This document shows, in pieces, positions 43,589 to 54,078 of a stretch of DNA of 64,000 nucleotides; position 1 is the first letter of the stretch; each line of letters begins with the position of its first letter. The DNA is from Poa pratensis (lineage: Eukaryota > Streptophyta > Magnoliopsida > Poales > Poaceae). The position numbers and the translations under genes were made by a program. The stretch spans positions 11,746,910-11,810,909 of the forward strand of contig CAMZMU010000096.1 in the NCBI GenBank assembly GCA_947311845.1, in the 5' to 3' direction. The notes beneath the pieces were generated by a model. It had not been told where the DNA came from. It worked only from the letters and a program-made list of their open reading frames with translations, and ran no database searches.

Positions 43589-44700
43589 TTGAGAAAAATG
43601 AATGCAGAGAGAAGGAAAGCTATAGGAGAAGAGATAGCCCGGCTTTTGGAGGCCGGCTTTATCATGGAAGTGTTTCATCCAGAGTGGTTAGCTAACCCGG
43701 TTTTGGTTCTAAAAAAGAATAATGAGTGGAGGATGTGTATTGATTTCACGAGTTTGAACAAGTATTGTCCCAAGGATCCGTTTGCACTACCGCGCATCGA
43801 TCAAATCGTTGACGCAGTTGCAGGCAGCGAGCTCTTGTGTTTTCTGGATGCGTATTCAGGTTATCATCAGATCAAACTTAACAAGGAAGATTGGGAGAAG
43901 ACGTCGTTTATCACCCCCTTTGGTGCTTTTTGTTACAAGACCATGACTTTTGGGTTGAAGAATGCAGGAGCAACTTATCAGAGGTGTATCCAGAATTGTT
44001 TTCATGATCAGATTGGGCGCAATGTGCATGCTTATGTTGATGATGTGGTTATCAAGTCAGAAAAAGCCGGGTCATTTATTAATGACCTTGCAGAGACATT
44101 CAAGAATCTGAGAGAGTACAAGATGAAGCTTAATCCTACGAAGTGTGTGTTTGGGGTTCCAGCGGGCAAGTTACTTGGTTTCATTGTGTCAGAGCGTGGA
44201 ATTGAGGCAAACCCGGAAAAAATTCGTGCAATCCAGAGTTTGAAAAGGCCAGAGGAGTTGGCTGATGTTCAGAAGCTGACAGGCTGTGTGGCTGCGTTGA
44301 GCCGGTTTATTTCCCGGCTTGGAGAAAAAGCTATTCCGTTGTATAAGCTGTTGAAGAAGACAGATAATTTTGTGTGGAATCAAGAGGCAGATGAGGCCTT
44401 TGAGGCCTTGAAGAAGCAGTTGTCACAAGCGCCAGTTTTAGCGGCGCCGGGTCCCAAGGAACCCATGCTTTTGTATGTTGCAGCCGGGCCTCAAGCTGTG
44501 AGTGCCGTGGTGGTGGTTGAGCGAAAAGAGGAAGGAAAAGAGAACCCGGTACAAAGGCCGGTCTATTATGTCAGCGAGGTCCTATCAGAAGCAAAGCAGA
44601 GATACCCACATTGGCAGAAGCTAGTGTTTGGTGTTTTCATGGCTAGTAGAAAGTTGAAGCCGTATTTCAGGAGCATCCAATTACGGTGGTCAGTTCTATT
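43589..44700 (+). pseudogene. Tat/Grande-like reverse transcriptase and first RNase H
   Basis: RT motifs: NPVLVLKKNNEWRMCIDF, NKYCPKDPFALPRID, FLDAYSGYHQI, FGLKNAGATYQR and the catalytic box AYVDDVVIKS near 44031-44060. The degenerate Ty3-type RNase H follows (LLYVAAGPQAVSAVVVVER, VYYVSEVLSEAKQRYPHWQK). A one-base break near 44675 separates it from the next domain. Confidence 0.9.
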
Positions 44701-45342
44701 CCCTTAGCAGATATCATCAGAAACTCCGAAGCTACAGGAAGAATTGCCAAGTGGGCAATTGAAATGGGGGATTATCACATTGATTATGTGCCTCGCACAG
44801 CTATCAAGTCTCAGGCGTTGGCAGATTTTCTTAATGATTGGACACAGTTGAATGCACCACCTCTCACCCCGAGTCTCAAATCTTGGGTTATGCATTTTGA
44901 CGGGTCTAAACAAGAGCAAGGTTCAGGAGCTGGAGTGGTGTTAACTTCTCCCAAAGGTGACAAGTTGAGTTATGTTTTGCAAATTCACTTTGATTGTACC
45001 AATAATGTGGCAGAGTATGAGGCCTTGTTACATGGTTTGCGTATGGCAAAGGAGATGAACATCAAGCGTATTAAGTGCTATGGGGATTCAGATCTTGTGG
45101 CGCAGCAAGTTTCAGGAACTTGGGACAGAAAAGATGCAACTATGGCGGCTTACAGGCGAGAGGTGGATAGAGTAGCTGGGTTCTTCTCAGGCTATCAGGT
45201 GGATCACATTGACCGCAGGAAAAACGATGCTGCAGATGCTTTGTCAAGACTCGGCTCACGCAGAGAGCCGGTTCCACCTAACGTTTTCTTGGACGAGTAT
45301 GGGCTCCATCAGTCAAGTCCCAGGATGAGGAAGAGTTGGTAG
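44700..45342 (+). pseudogene. archaeal-type RNase H (second RNase H)
   Basis: Second RNase H typical of Tat elements: MHFDGSKQEQGSGAGVVL, NNVAEYEALLHGLRMA, CYGDSDLVAQQVSG and ADALSRLGSR. The acidic residues D (in DGS), E (in AEYEA) and D (in GDSD) of the active site are present. The frame breaks again near 45310, before integrase. Confidence 0.85.
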
Positions 45343-46667
45343 ACCCGGATTCGCAGCTGGTGGCTGTAACCCGGGAAATTCCAGAGTGGACAGAACCGTA
45401 TCTTGCATATCTTTTGAGAGGGGAGTTGCCCCAGCAGGAAGTCATAGCCCGGCAGATCGTGCGCCGGTGCAAGGCCTATGTGGTCATAGATGGTGAGTTA
45501 TATAAGAGAAGTGTTTCAGGGGTATATCAGAGATGTGTGTCTGGAAAGGAGGGCCGGCAAATTTTGAAGGAAATTCACGAGGGAGATTGTGGTCATCATG
45601 CTTCAACCAGGTCCTTGGTTGCAAAAGCTTTCAGGCACGGTTTCTTTTGGCTCACAGCCCAGGCAGATGCAGAGCGCTTGGTGAATAGATGTGATGGATG
45701 TCAAAGGTATGCAAGACAGATTCATGTGCCGGCTCAGGAGTTGAGAACAATACCTTTGACTTGGCCCTTTGCAGTTTGGGGGCTTGATATGGTGGGTCCT
45801 TTCAGCATGTCTCCTTGTAAGAAAACCCACCTCCTCGTTGCCATTGACAAGTTTACCAAGTGGGTTGAGGTCATGCCTGTTACAAATTGTGAGGCGGCAA
45901 CAGCAGTGAAGTTTTTGAAGCAGATCATACACAGGTTTGGGTATCCCCATAGTATTATCACAGACAATGGTACTAATATGTCCTTGGGAGAGATGGCAAA
46001 GTTTTGTGGAAACAATGGTATACGTTTGGATGTTGCTTCTGTGGCTCATCCTCAGGCCAATGGGCAAGTTGAACGAGCTAACCAGGAGTTACTCAGAGGA
46101 TTGAAACCACGTCTCCGGGTCCCGTGTCTCAGAGCCGCCGGAGCGTGGGTGGAGGAATTGCCATCAGTTGTTTGGGGAATCAATACAACACCAAACAGAT
46201 CCACAAAGATGACCCCTTTCTTCATGGTGTATGGGGCAGAGGCAGTTTTGCCAAGTGATATTATTCATGACTCGCCTCGCGTGGCGGCTTACGTGGAGAC
46301 AGAAAATGAGAAGACCCGGCAGGATTCTGTTGACCTGCTGGAGGAGAATAGAGAGCAAGCATTGGAAAGATCAGCAATTTATCAGCAAGATTTGAGGCGG
46401 TATCACAGCCGCCGGGTTAAAACTCGCACCTTCCAGGAAGGTGATCTAGTGTTGCGATGGGTGCAGTCCAAGGAAGGGATGCACAAGTTATCTCCTCCTT
46501 GGGAAGGGCCCTTCATCATAAGCAAGAAATTGAACAATGGTTCATACTATTTGGTGGACGCTAGAGAGAAATCAGAGACAGTCAATGACTCAACACACTC
46601 TACCTTTTCTATGGAAGAGCGTGAGAGGCCGTGGAACATTGCGCAGCTGCGCCCATATTATACTTAG
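45336..46667 (+). CDS. Tat/Grande-like integrase
   Basis: 443 codons in one frame. The HHCC zinc domain is HEGDCGHHAS...CDGCQRYA. The catalytic core has D, D and E in WGLDMVGPF, IITDNGTNM and NGQVERANQEL. The C terminus has FQEGDLVLRW and WEGPFIISKKL. It inserts element cDNA into host DNA. All catalytic residues are visible, although upstream frame breaks block a full polyprotein. Confidence 0.9.
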   Translation: MVDPDSQLVAVTREIPEWTEPYLAYLLRGELPQQEVIARQIVRRCKAYVVIDGELYKRSVSGVYQRCVSGKEGRQILKEIHEGDCGHHASTRSLVAKAFRHGFFWLTAQADAERLVNRCDGCQRYARQIHVPAQELRTIPLTWPFAVWGLDMVGPFSMSPCKKTHLLVAIDKFTKWVEVMPVTNCEAATAVKFLKQIIHRFGYPHSIITDNGTNMSLGEMAKFCGNNGIRLDVASVAHPQANGQVERANQELLRGLKPRLRVPCLRAAGAWVEELPSVVWGINTTPNRSTKMTPFFMVYGAEAVLPSDIIHDSPRVAAYVETENEKTRQDSVDLLEENREQALERSAIYQQDLRRYHSRRVKTRTFQEGDLVLRWVQSKEGMHKLSPPWEGPFIISKKLNNGSYYLVDAREKSETVNDSTHSTFSMEERERPWNIAQLRPYYT

Positions 46668-47554
46668 CATGAAAAAGATGTATCAGATGTAACACACGAT
46701 GTAACAGGCAGCAGGTTTCAGACGCGCTCTTTTCCTTACCAGGGTACCTAAGGGGACTGGAAGGTTTTTAATGAGGCGGCTTGCTGACCTAACCTTTTCT
46801 ATCAATAAAGTGAAGGTTGAAACAGAAATTTGTCTTGTCTCAGTTTATGTTTCAGTTTTATAAGCCGGTTATTTTTCTTTGTTCTATATGTATTGTGGCA
46901 GTTCTTGGTCAAGCTTGGTCCTGGGGGCTTGTCATTGAGATAGCTAAAGTTATTTCCCCAGGACCCGGCTCATAAGTATCCCCGGGTTTCAGTTTTAGTT
47001 GCAGTTGTTTAAGTTTTTTATTTTTGAGGATGCCCAGAGAGTGCGTCCCACCAGTATTTTGGATCAATGGGGTACTGAGGCATAAGCCCTTTACTTTATA
47101 AACATTGATCCAGGTCTTGGGGGCTCTTACTGCAAAAAGTCTGTAGCTGCAATCCCAAGACCCGGCTTTTATGCCACTAGTATTCTTGGTTATCTTGCTG
47201 TGTAGCTGATGTGACTCGCACTTATATGGCCTGATTGCACACCTGGAAACTCAATCAACCATGAAGCCCATTGGGACTTGGTTTGACCCTGTTTTTCTCA
47301 GAGAAGTTGCGCCAGGATATCCATGCGAAAGCCGGCTCACAGTTAAAGAAACCAAAAGGGTCATCAAAACCACAGAAGATAAGCAATTGGATATTTCAAA
47401 TGTCATGTGATTCCACATAGTTTCACCAAAGTTTAAAACAAGTGCAAAAGCACACATCACAGGCATGGTATCAGAATAGCTAAGTTATTACAATAAAGTG
47501 CCCCAAGGGCCGAATGATATAAGTTTTCTAGCAGAGACACAGCATCTGCATAAG
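46668..47554. other. element-internal noncoding region
   Basis: Between the integrase stop and the antisense gene's stop. Contains 'ctgggggctt' and 'cttgggggct' motifs near 46925 and 47105 that look like the polypurine tract. No gene seen. Confidence 0.5.
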
Positions 47555-50500
47555 TTAAGAGCCGGCTTCTGGAGCCGGGTTAGTGGAAGGAGTTGTAGCT
47601 GGGGTGCCGTCTTTGGCGCTTGCCGAGTCATCCTTGGCCGTCTCTGCTTCTGCTTCCCGGGTCTTGGGGGCTCCGTTGTTGCGCCATGTCACAAGCTGAA
47701 GAGATTGGAAGTAGTTTTCATCTTCATCTTCCACTGGTGCGCGCGATGGAGGTGGCACAGTAGGAGTTGAGGAGCTAGGCGTAGCAGAAGCACTAGGAGC
47801 ACTGGGGTCTGTAGCAATTGATTCCTTGTAGCTTTGCAGGAGGTCAATGCGCTGAGGTTCTTCATCAATAATCTCCTCATTGGTCTCGCTGTAGCCGTAT
47901 TGTATGGAGTTCAGTTTCAGACCATTGGCAATTTGGGTGGCCACGTGCCGGGTTTGCTTCACAGCCCGGCCGTAAGACTTCCTGTCAAAGGGAGTGCCAT
48001 CTGCATTAAACTGGGGAAATCCTGAAGCAAGGGGACCCGGTTCTAAGTTGGGATAATAGGCCTTGGCCAAAGCCAAGCTGCGCATTGCCCCGGCTCTGCA
48101 CGCGGACCTCTTCAGCAGTTGGATCCAATTTGGCATTGTGGACAGATGACCCAGTACTTCAGTGTAAGTGCTGGGCGGGTTTTCCCAATTCCTTACGGTC
48201 TTGATTACTTCACAGCTTCCAAAGTATAGTTGACGCACCAGTGTATACATGCATTTGATTTTGTCCATTGCGGTCTTGCGGATGTTACCGTCACGTGCAC
48301 CTGCAAAGTGGAAACCAGTGTAAGGCATAGTTTATATGCCGGGTCTGGTACAGGAAAATTTACCGGGTTTGAGAGGGTTGTGCTTACCAACAAGGGAGGC
48401 AACCATGGCATTAATCATCTTCTTCAGGCGGGTCAGCTCACTGGTAGTTGCATCAAACTTCTGTTGAAGATTGGTCAGCTGCTCCTGGAAGTTCTCCTCA
48501 TGCTCTTGCATGTCTCGCTTCAGATCGGCATTTTCTTGTGTCAAGGCAGCTATTTTTTCTTCCAGGGCCTGAAGTTGGTTTGCTCCTTCAGCCCGGGTCT
48601 CAGTCTCAGCTTTTAAGGCTCCTTGGAGCCGGGCCACTTCTTCATTGGCTTGGCTCACATGTTCCTGTTGAAAAGAAAGACGTGTACAGTTCAGCCTCAG
48701 GTTGCCAAGGAATTATCAAGCCTGGGACTTGGGGGCTACAAGTTTAAAAAGTTTATAAGTAAAGAGTAATAGTCCCAGGTTGCTGTGGACAGCTAACCCG
48801 GCACTTGGGGGCTACAGTGTTTGAAGTTCTAATTTATGTATGGACTAAAAGGTGTGAAAAAACAGTCCCAGGTTGCTGCGGGCAGCTACCCGGCACTTGG
48901 GGGCTACAGTGTTCAAAATTTCTTTAGTGCACTGTGCAGTTTTTTTTTAGATAATGCAAGTGTTAAGTCCCAGCTTGTCATACATAGACAACCCGGGCCT
49001 TGGGGGCTATGGATTTGAAATTTCTGCCTAAGTTTTTTTCTGTTAAAGCACCAAGCTCATCAACAAGTGATATTCTTGGTGCTTGGGGGCTAGTAAGAGT
49101 ATGGTTACACAAGAAATAAGAAGGTAAGTAAAGTTGAGAGATTACCTGGTATCGTTTTTGAAGCAGAGAGACCAGTTCAGTTTCCAGGGTTTTGTGGTGA
49201 GCAAGGCGAGAAAAATATTCTTCGCACAAAGCCGGCGTAGACATGGAGTTCAGAGCCGCCAATCCAAAGAAGGAACCGGGTCTTTGCCTTTTGCACTGGG
49301 ATCCACCTTGATTTCTGGAGCGGTGACCTTGGCGATGGCAGTAGATACGCCAGGAGCTGGGCCTTGCTTGGACCCGGTGATCTGGACTTCCGGGTCAACA
49401 TCTTTGGTCCCAGATCCATGCCCGGGTGATTGTGCATCTGGACTTGTTTCTGGAGCAGCAGGTGGAGGACTTGGTGGTGTGGCTATCACGTTCTCTGCGC
49501 CAGATTCTTCCTTCTGGGCTTGCTCTTCAACATGTACTTCCATTTGGGAAGGTTCAGCTGTAGCAGGTGGAGGAGAGGCAGCTGGAGAAGATTCCGGGTC
49601 TTCCTCCACGATAGCTTTGGCACTGAAACAAAAGAAAGGTGGTTAGATACAGAAAAGACTGCAAAGTAGTGAAAACTGAAAAGACAGGAGAATAGTTCTA
49701 ACCCGGCATTTATGTGGAAATCCTCGGGCGTGCTAACAGCGTCCGAGGAAGAATCTGATACACGAGAACGTTTAGGGACCCGGATTTTGCCAGCCAAAGG
49801 ATACTTTTTGCTGGGCGTCTTCTGGATCGATTTGGCCCAGCTTGATAAAGAACATGGAGGGATACCTGTGCTCAGAGTGACATGGCTTGCAGAGGACCGG
49901 GTCCGCGGTTTCTTGTTGGCTTCAGCTTCCTTCTCAAGTTCCTTTTCCTGTGTTGGTATTTGAGTTTGAGATGAGTTCATCATGCAAGTTGAGAAACGAG
50001 AAAATGGCACCTTTGCAATTGCAGCTCGGGTCCTCTTTTGAGGAGTTGGTGCAACAGCTTGTGGACCCGGCGGTACGTCAGGAGCCGGGTCGTTGAGGCC
50101 TGGAATAAAATGAGCCGGGTTGTCAGCAGAAGAGTCCTTTTTGGGGACTTCGTTGTTAATCAGCTCGAGGAAGAGCCGGCCTACGGAGTCTGGCTCACCT
50201 TCTTCTTCTTCTTCATCTTGATCATCACTTTCTGTGTCCTCCTCAGCAGAGGACGTAGGGGTGTAATCTGCACTCCACCACTTGGGGTCCTGACAAAAAG
50301 AAGAAGGTATCAGTAAGATAGTTTGCAAGAAATACCGGGTTACAGTTAAAGAAGTGAGTAGATGACAAGTTGTACCGTAGGAGGTTTGTTCTTGGTGCTG
50401 AAAGGGGCGAGCCCGTTCATAGCAATATCAGTCTTCTTTTCGCCAAGGAGCCTCTTGGCGTTCTTCACGATCTGATCCTCTAACAGTGTGATTTCTGAGT

Positions 50501-51353
50501 AACGCATGTCATCAGTGGTCTCTTCTGTGTATTCATGGAAGAGCCGGGTCCTGATGCTGAGAGGTTGGATGAACCAACCAACCCAGCATTTCACCAGATC
50601 AGTTCCACGAAGGCCGTGGGCTAGTAGGGCTCTGGCCCGGCAGTGGATGCCTTCAAGTGCTTCCCGCTTCTCCGGGCTAGCATAGCTGTTCATCTTTGAA
50701 TTGTACACAAGAGGGGAATTTCTGAAGGCCGGGAATTTGGCCTCATCAGCTTCAGGAGAGGTATCCTTGCAGTAGAAGTAAGTGTTCTGCCACCCCTTAG
50801 GGTGGCTGGCCAAAGCAAGAGCCGGGAAAGTGCATTCTTTGCGGCGTTGAATAGACACGCCCCCGTACGGACCAAGAGGTTGATTTTTTCGAGATGGGTT
50901 GCAATAGAAGATTTCAAGGAAAAAGTCGAGAGACGGAGGTATTTGGAGATAATCCTCACAGAAAACGACGTAGTTGCTAATGTTCAAAATGGAATTGGGC
51001 GCCACATCCATGGGAGTGAGCCCGTAGTATTGAAAGACTTGGCGGAAAAAGAGGGAACCCGGGGGGCGGAGACCCCGGGTCACATGATCTAAGAGCACAA
51101 CGACCTCACCTTTTTCTGGTGTGGGCCGGGTCTCCTCCCCAGGTGCGCGCCACTGGATCTCGTTCTGAGCCGGGAGTTCGCCCCGGTTCACGAAGGATTG
51201 GAGGGTCGTTTTTGTAGCGCTGGACCTCGTCCAGTTCACTGGAGCGGCTGCGGGAGCCGCGGATCCAGATGCACCAGCAGCAGTACCAGAGGGTTTCTTT
51301 GCGAGCTTTTTGGCCGCACGGGGCCCTCCAGATTTTATCTTCTCTTTCGTCAT
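47555..51353 (-). CDS. spliced antisense gene of the Tat/Grande-like element (putative gypsy-type domain)
   Basis: Start at 51353 (MTKEKIKSGGPRAAKKL), minus strand, opposite to pol. Exon 1 (to about 50376) matches the 'putative gypsy type transposon' domain found in antisense ORFs of grass elements (LRPPGSLFFRQVFQYYGLTP, NISNYVVFCEDYL, FLEIFYCNP, GWQNTYFYC). GT-AG introns follow: 50290-50375, near 49625-49700, near 48660-49145, and near 48303-48385. Exon 2 is acidic with a basic stretch (PKRSRVSDSSS). Exon 3 is proline-rich. A later exon is a coiled coil (LEEKIAALTQENADLKRDM). The last exon ends PAPEAGS at 47555. A possible one-base break lies near 49265. Function unknown; it may be a regulatory protein. 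Confidence 0.65.
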
Positions 51354-51636
51354 GGATTTCAGCTCTGGAGGACAGAGCGCAACAATGGCGTTATGAACCC
51401 TAGCTTTAGGTGCGGATGTGAATAATGAAATACGGAGCCAATCTAGAAGAAATAAAGGTTGGAATCGGATGCGCGGAATGGATAAAAGTAAGAATCGAGG
51501 TTACCTTGGAGATTGAACGAGATTGAAGGGCGCGATTGAAGATCGGAGTTCCGGCGGCTGCGGTGGCAGTGACGCGAGCGTGAGGTAGGGGATGAACGTG
51601 AGAATGGGGAAACTTACTCTGGGGGTCGTGGCCAGA

Positions 51637-51645
51637 TACTTATAG
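51637..51645 (-). promoter_or_regulatory. candidate TATA box for the antisense gene
   Basis: Minus strand 'ggctataagtat', about 290 bp upstream of the ATG at 51353. Position fits a promoter with a 5' leader. Confidence 0.4.
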
Positions 51646-52021
51646 CCACGGTGAAAACCCTAGGGGTATTGCGGTAAAAGTGAGCGGATAAGATAAGTAT
51701 CTTCTCCGGGAAGCCAGCGACAAACAGACAGGACAAAAGGAATATTCTTTGACTCCAGTTATGACTAGCAAGTGGCCCAGTTGAGTTGAGATTTTCGTTA
51801 AGTGTTGGGTGAGAGACCCGGAGACATCTGACCTAGTATGAGAAAGCCGGGTTACGGTATGACCCGCCAAGAAGAGCTGGCCCAGTTAAGCAGAAAGATA
51901 AAATAGTGCATTATATGTATTTGTTGTTTTTGTATTTCAGGTGGTTAACCCGGCAAGCCAGGGTACCAGCATTGATCAAGGAAGCGACACAAAGTTGGAA
52001 GCAAAGCATGGCAACCTGGTT

Positions 52022-52035
52022 AACCTGGGGGCTAC
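52022..52035 (+). promoter_or_regulatory. polypurine tract of the Tat/Grande-like element
   Basis: 'aacctgggggctac' directly before the 3' LTR start TGATGG. Very similar 'cttgggggcta' motifs occur repeatedly between 46.9 and 49.1 kb. Confidence 0.65.
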
Positions 52036-52642
52036 TGATGGAGGGATAATAACCCGGTAGGCCCATGAAGAGGGAAACGTGACCCGCCAGGAAGGAGGCC
52101 CGGTCAGGCCAGTTAGCCCTCAGCACGGGCCGGGTTATGTTTCTGGGCCGGCATCTTGGCGGTGACCCGGCTAAGGAAGGTGATATTCTGGAAGGTACAA
52201 GAGGCGGTTCGAGAGGCGGTTCAAGACTTGGAATGCACGAAGAATAAAGGAGCTAGGATAGGACTTGGAGTTCGGGTAGAACCCGGCTCTATTGTGTACG
52301 CGGTCAGAGGGCCCGGTATCTATATAAACCGGCCCCTGAGCCATAGCTAGCAAGACTTTGATAATCCCCAAGCTTTAGGCGAGAGAACCATCGAGAGAGA
52401 CACACAAGCTTTGTAACCTAGATCGAGATCCGGCTCTGTTGTCGTAGCCGGGTTATCGAGATCGAGACCAAGATTAATAATAAGATAGCAGGAAGTAGGT
52501 CTTTATCTCCAATGGAGAGGCCGAACCTGGGTAAACCTGTGTCCCCTGCAATGCTAAACAATCTCCCAGACGCCAGTGTCGCCTTGCCCAAAAACTCAAG
52601 CTACCCCAAAGTAGCATCTGCCGTGTTATCTACCCCACGACA
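52036..52642 (+). repeat. Tat/Grande-like 3' LTR
   Basis: 607 bp, one difference from the 5' LTR. Confidence 0.95.
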
Positions 52643-52741
52643 GCCGTGGGCCTTGCCTTCGCCTGGGCCGTGCGCATCGCTTGCTTACGTGCCGCTCGTG
52701 TCGCCACCTTGAGTGCTGCCGGTGGGTGTAGTGTCGTGACA
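52643..52741 (-). repeat. Reina-like 5' LTR, part 2
   Basis: 'cgcctgggccgtgcgc' to 'gtgtcgtgaca' matches 33978-34059 and completes the LTR interrupted at 39233. Confidence 0.85.
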
Positions 52742-52746
52742 GACTG

Positions 52747-53551
52747 ATGGATAAGAGGGGAAGCAATAAATGATATAGCACCAGCGATCTTTGCCAGAGT
52801 AATCACCAGGCGCAAAAACAAACGCATTGTGGAGGAAGGGTTGGAGAACAATAGGTGGATGTTGGACATTGGGACTGATCTGACTCAGGTGGAGGCCATT
52901 CAGCTTGTCAGGCTTTGGACAAGAATAGCAGATGTGGATCGTGACCAACAATCGGAGGACTCCTTCTCGTGGCCCTGGGCAAGGTCCGGCAAGTACACGG
53001 CGCGATCCACATATAAAATTCTATGTGAGGGGCATGAGCTTTTTGCGCTGACAGACTGCATTTGGAGGTGTCGAGCGCCGCTCAAGAACAGGATCTTCAT
53101 GTGGCACGTCGCCAAGAGACGTATCTGGACCTCAGATCGGAGGGCGCGGCACGGGCTGCAGCAACACCCTGACCCTTGTCACCTATGTGCGCAAGGAATA
53201 GACGAGGTAGATCACCTAATGGCGCAATGCGTCTATGCGAGGCAGGTCTGGCATTTGTGCATGTTAGCGATGGCTCTACCCTTCAACATCCCTACGTATG
53301 ATGACCAACTGGAGACATGGTGGCCTCGGGAGCGTGCGCTGCTAGCCAGGAAGGATCAGAAAGGGTTTGACTCTTGGGTACTGCTTGTGTCCTGGAACCT
53401 ATGGAAGCAGCGCAACGCGCGTGTGTTCGGAAATGTCAGCGAGCACTGCAATGAGGACGTTTTGGCGGCAAAAACTGTTGCTGACATGAAGCTTTGGAGC
53501 CAGGCAGGAGTTGGTGCCGGAGCTGGAGCTAGGGTGAGAGACCTAGGCTGA
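52747..53551 (+). pseudogene. LINE ORF2, C-terminal part (zf-RVT)
   Basis: Resumes the LINE after the Reina-like insert. Contains RRKNKRIVEEGLENNRWM, WPWARSGKYTARSTYKILC, a zf-RVT zinc-binding domain (RAPLKNRIFMWHVAKRRIWT, CHLCAQGIDEVDHLMAQC) and WVLLVSWNLWKQRNARVFG, ending at 53549-53551. From 52829 the frame is intact. Confidence 0.85.
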
Positions 53552-53696
53552 GACAAGTGTAGGTGTGTGTGCTGGAGTTCAACTGTTTTTAGTCGTTTCT
53601 ACGACTAAAACAGTTCTTGTAAACTTTTTCTATCTTCTATAAAAGTACGCTACGCGATTGCGTACTCTCTAAAAAAACAATTCACTCGGGTAGGTG

Positions 53697-53812
53697 GTCT
53701 CGCCTAGCGGGTCTGCCGTCACCGTGAAGGTGGTCATTTTTATCAATTCATTTGAGAGGTGATCTTTTTTACAATTCTCTCGGGTAGGTGGTCTGTTTTG
53801 CCAAAATTTCAC
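53697..53812. repeat. right terminal repeat of the TIR-type DNA element
   Basis: A second full copy of the right-hand terminal sequence also seen at 25150-25238, inverted relative to 24685-24770. Ends near 'gttttgccaaaatttcacacc'. Confidence 0.55.
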
Positions 53813-54078
53813 ACCATGGAGGAACTGCATGCCTCCGCCAAACAACTCCCCACCTCACCCCGTCGCAGCCGTTGCCGACGGCCCTTGCAGAGGCACCGAA
53901 GTGTGGTGGTCCCCGGCGATGGTGCTGCAGCGGAGCCAGTGCAAAACAGCGGGTTGTGGGCTTTTTGACAGTTTTATTCGGGGCAGCGGACCTAGACGGC
54001 GGTGGCGGTCCCCTGCAATGATGTTTCAATCTCAGCATCATTAATGCTACCAATAAACGACAGTGCGTGCATGTGTGT

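Larger units (their letters stand above)
39234..52642 (+). mobile_element. Tat/Grande-like gypsy retrotransposon, very young
   Basis: 13,409 bp, plus orientation, inserted in the Reina-like 5' LTR. The 607-bp LTRs (39234-39840 and 52036-52642) start TGATGG and end ACGACA. By eye they differ at one site (G at 39421, A at 52223). The primer-binding site TTGGCGCCGTCTGTGGGA begins one base after the 5' LTR. A polypurine tract precedes the 3' LTR. Gag, protease (DGGS type), RT, archaeal-type RNase H and integrase lie on the plus strand, and a spliced gene lies antisense between integrase and 3' LTR. These traits point to the Tat lineage (Grande-like). Flanks share only GC, not a 5-bp duplication. 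Confidence 0.9.
33719..52741 (-). mobile_element. Reina-like chromovirus retrotransposon (Ty3/gypsy), itself interrupted
   Basis: Minus orientation, about 5.6 kb without its insert. The 3' LTR is 33719-34059 (341 bp). The 5' LTR is 38991-39233 plus 52643-52741, split by the Tat/Grande-like element. A primer-binding site complementary to initiator tRNA-Met (TGGTATCAGAGC on the minus strand, 38977-38988) adjoins the 5' LTR. A polypurine tract (34060-34075) adjoins the 3' LTR. Flanking 5-mers GACAG (33714-33718) and GACTG (52742-52746) match at four of five positions. About ten differences between the LTRs by eye suggest an older insertion than the inner element. Short LTRs plus a chromodomain-like C terminus point to the Reina lineage. 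Confidence 0.85.
25239..53676 (+). mobile_element. L1-type LINE, split by nested insertions
   Basis: Flanked by a 20-bp target duplication with one mismatch: ACAATTCACT then (G/C)GGGTAGGTG, at 25219-25238 and 53677-53696. The LINE sequence occupies 25239-26798, 30503-33718 and 52747-53676, about 5.7 kb in total, which is full length for plant L1. ORF1 precedes ORF2 (endonuclease, reverse transcriptase, zf-RVT). The 3' end is 'ctctaaaaaa', a short A tail, abutting the duplication. Confidence 0.9.

Noticed and set aside
52512..52712. 66-codon ORF at the end of the Tat/Grande-like 3' LTR
   Set aside because: It is the LTR copy of the gag start running into the neighbouring Reina-like LTR.
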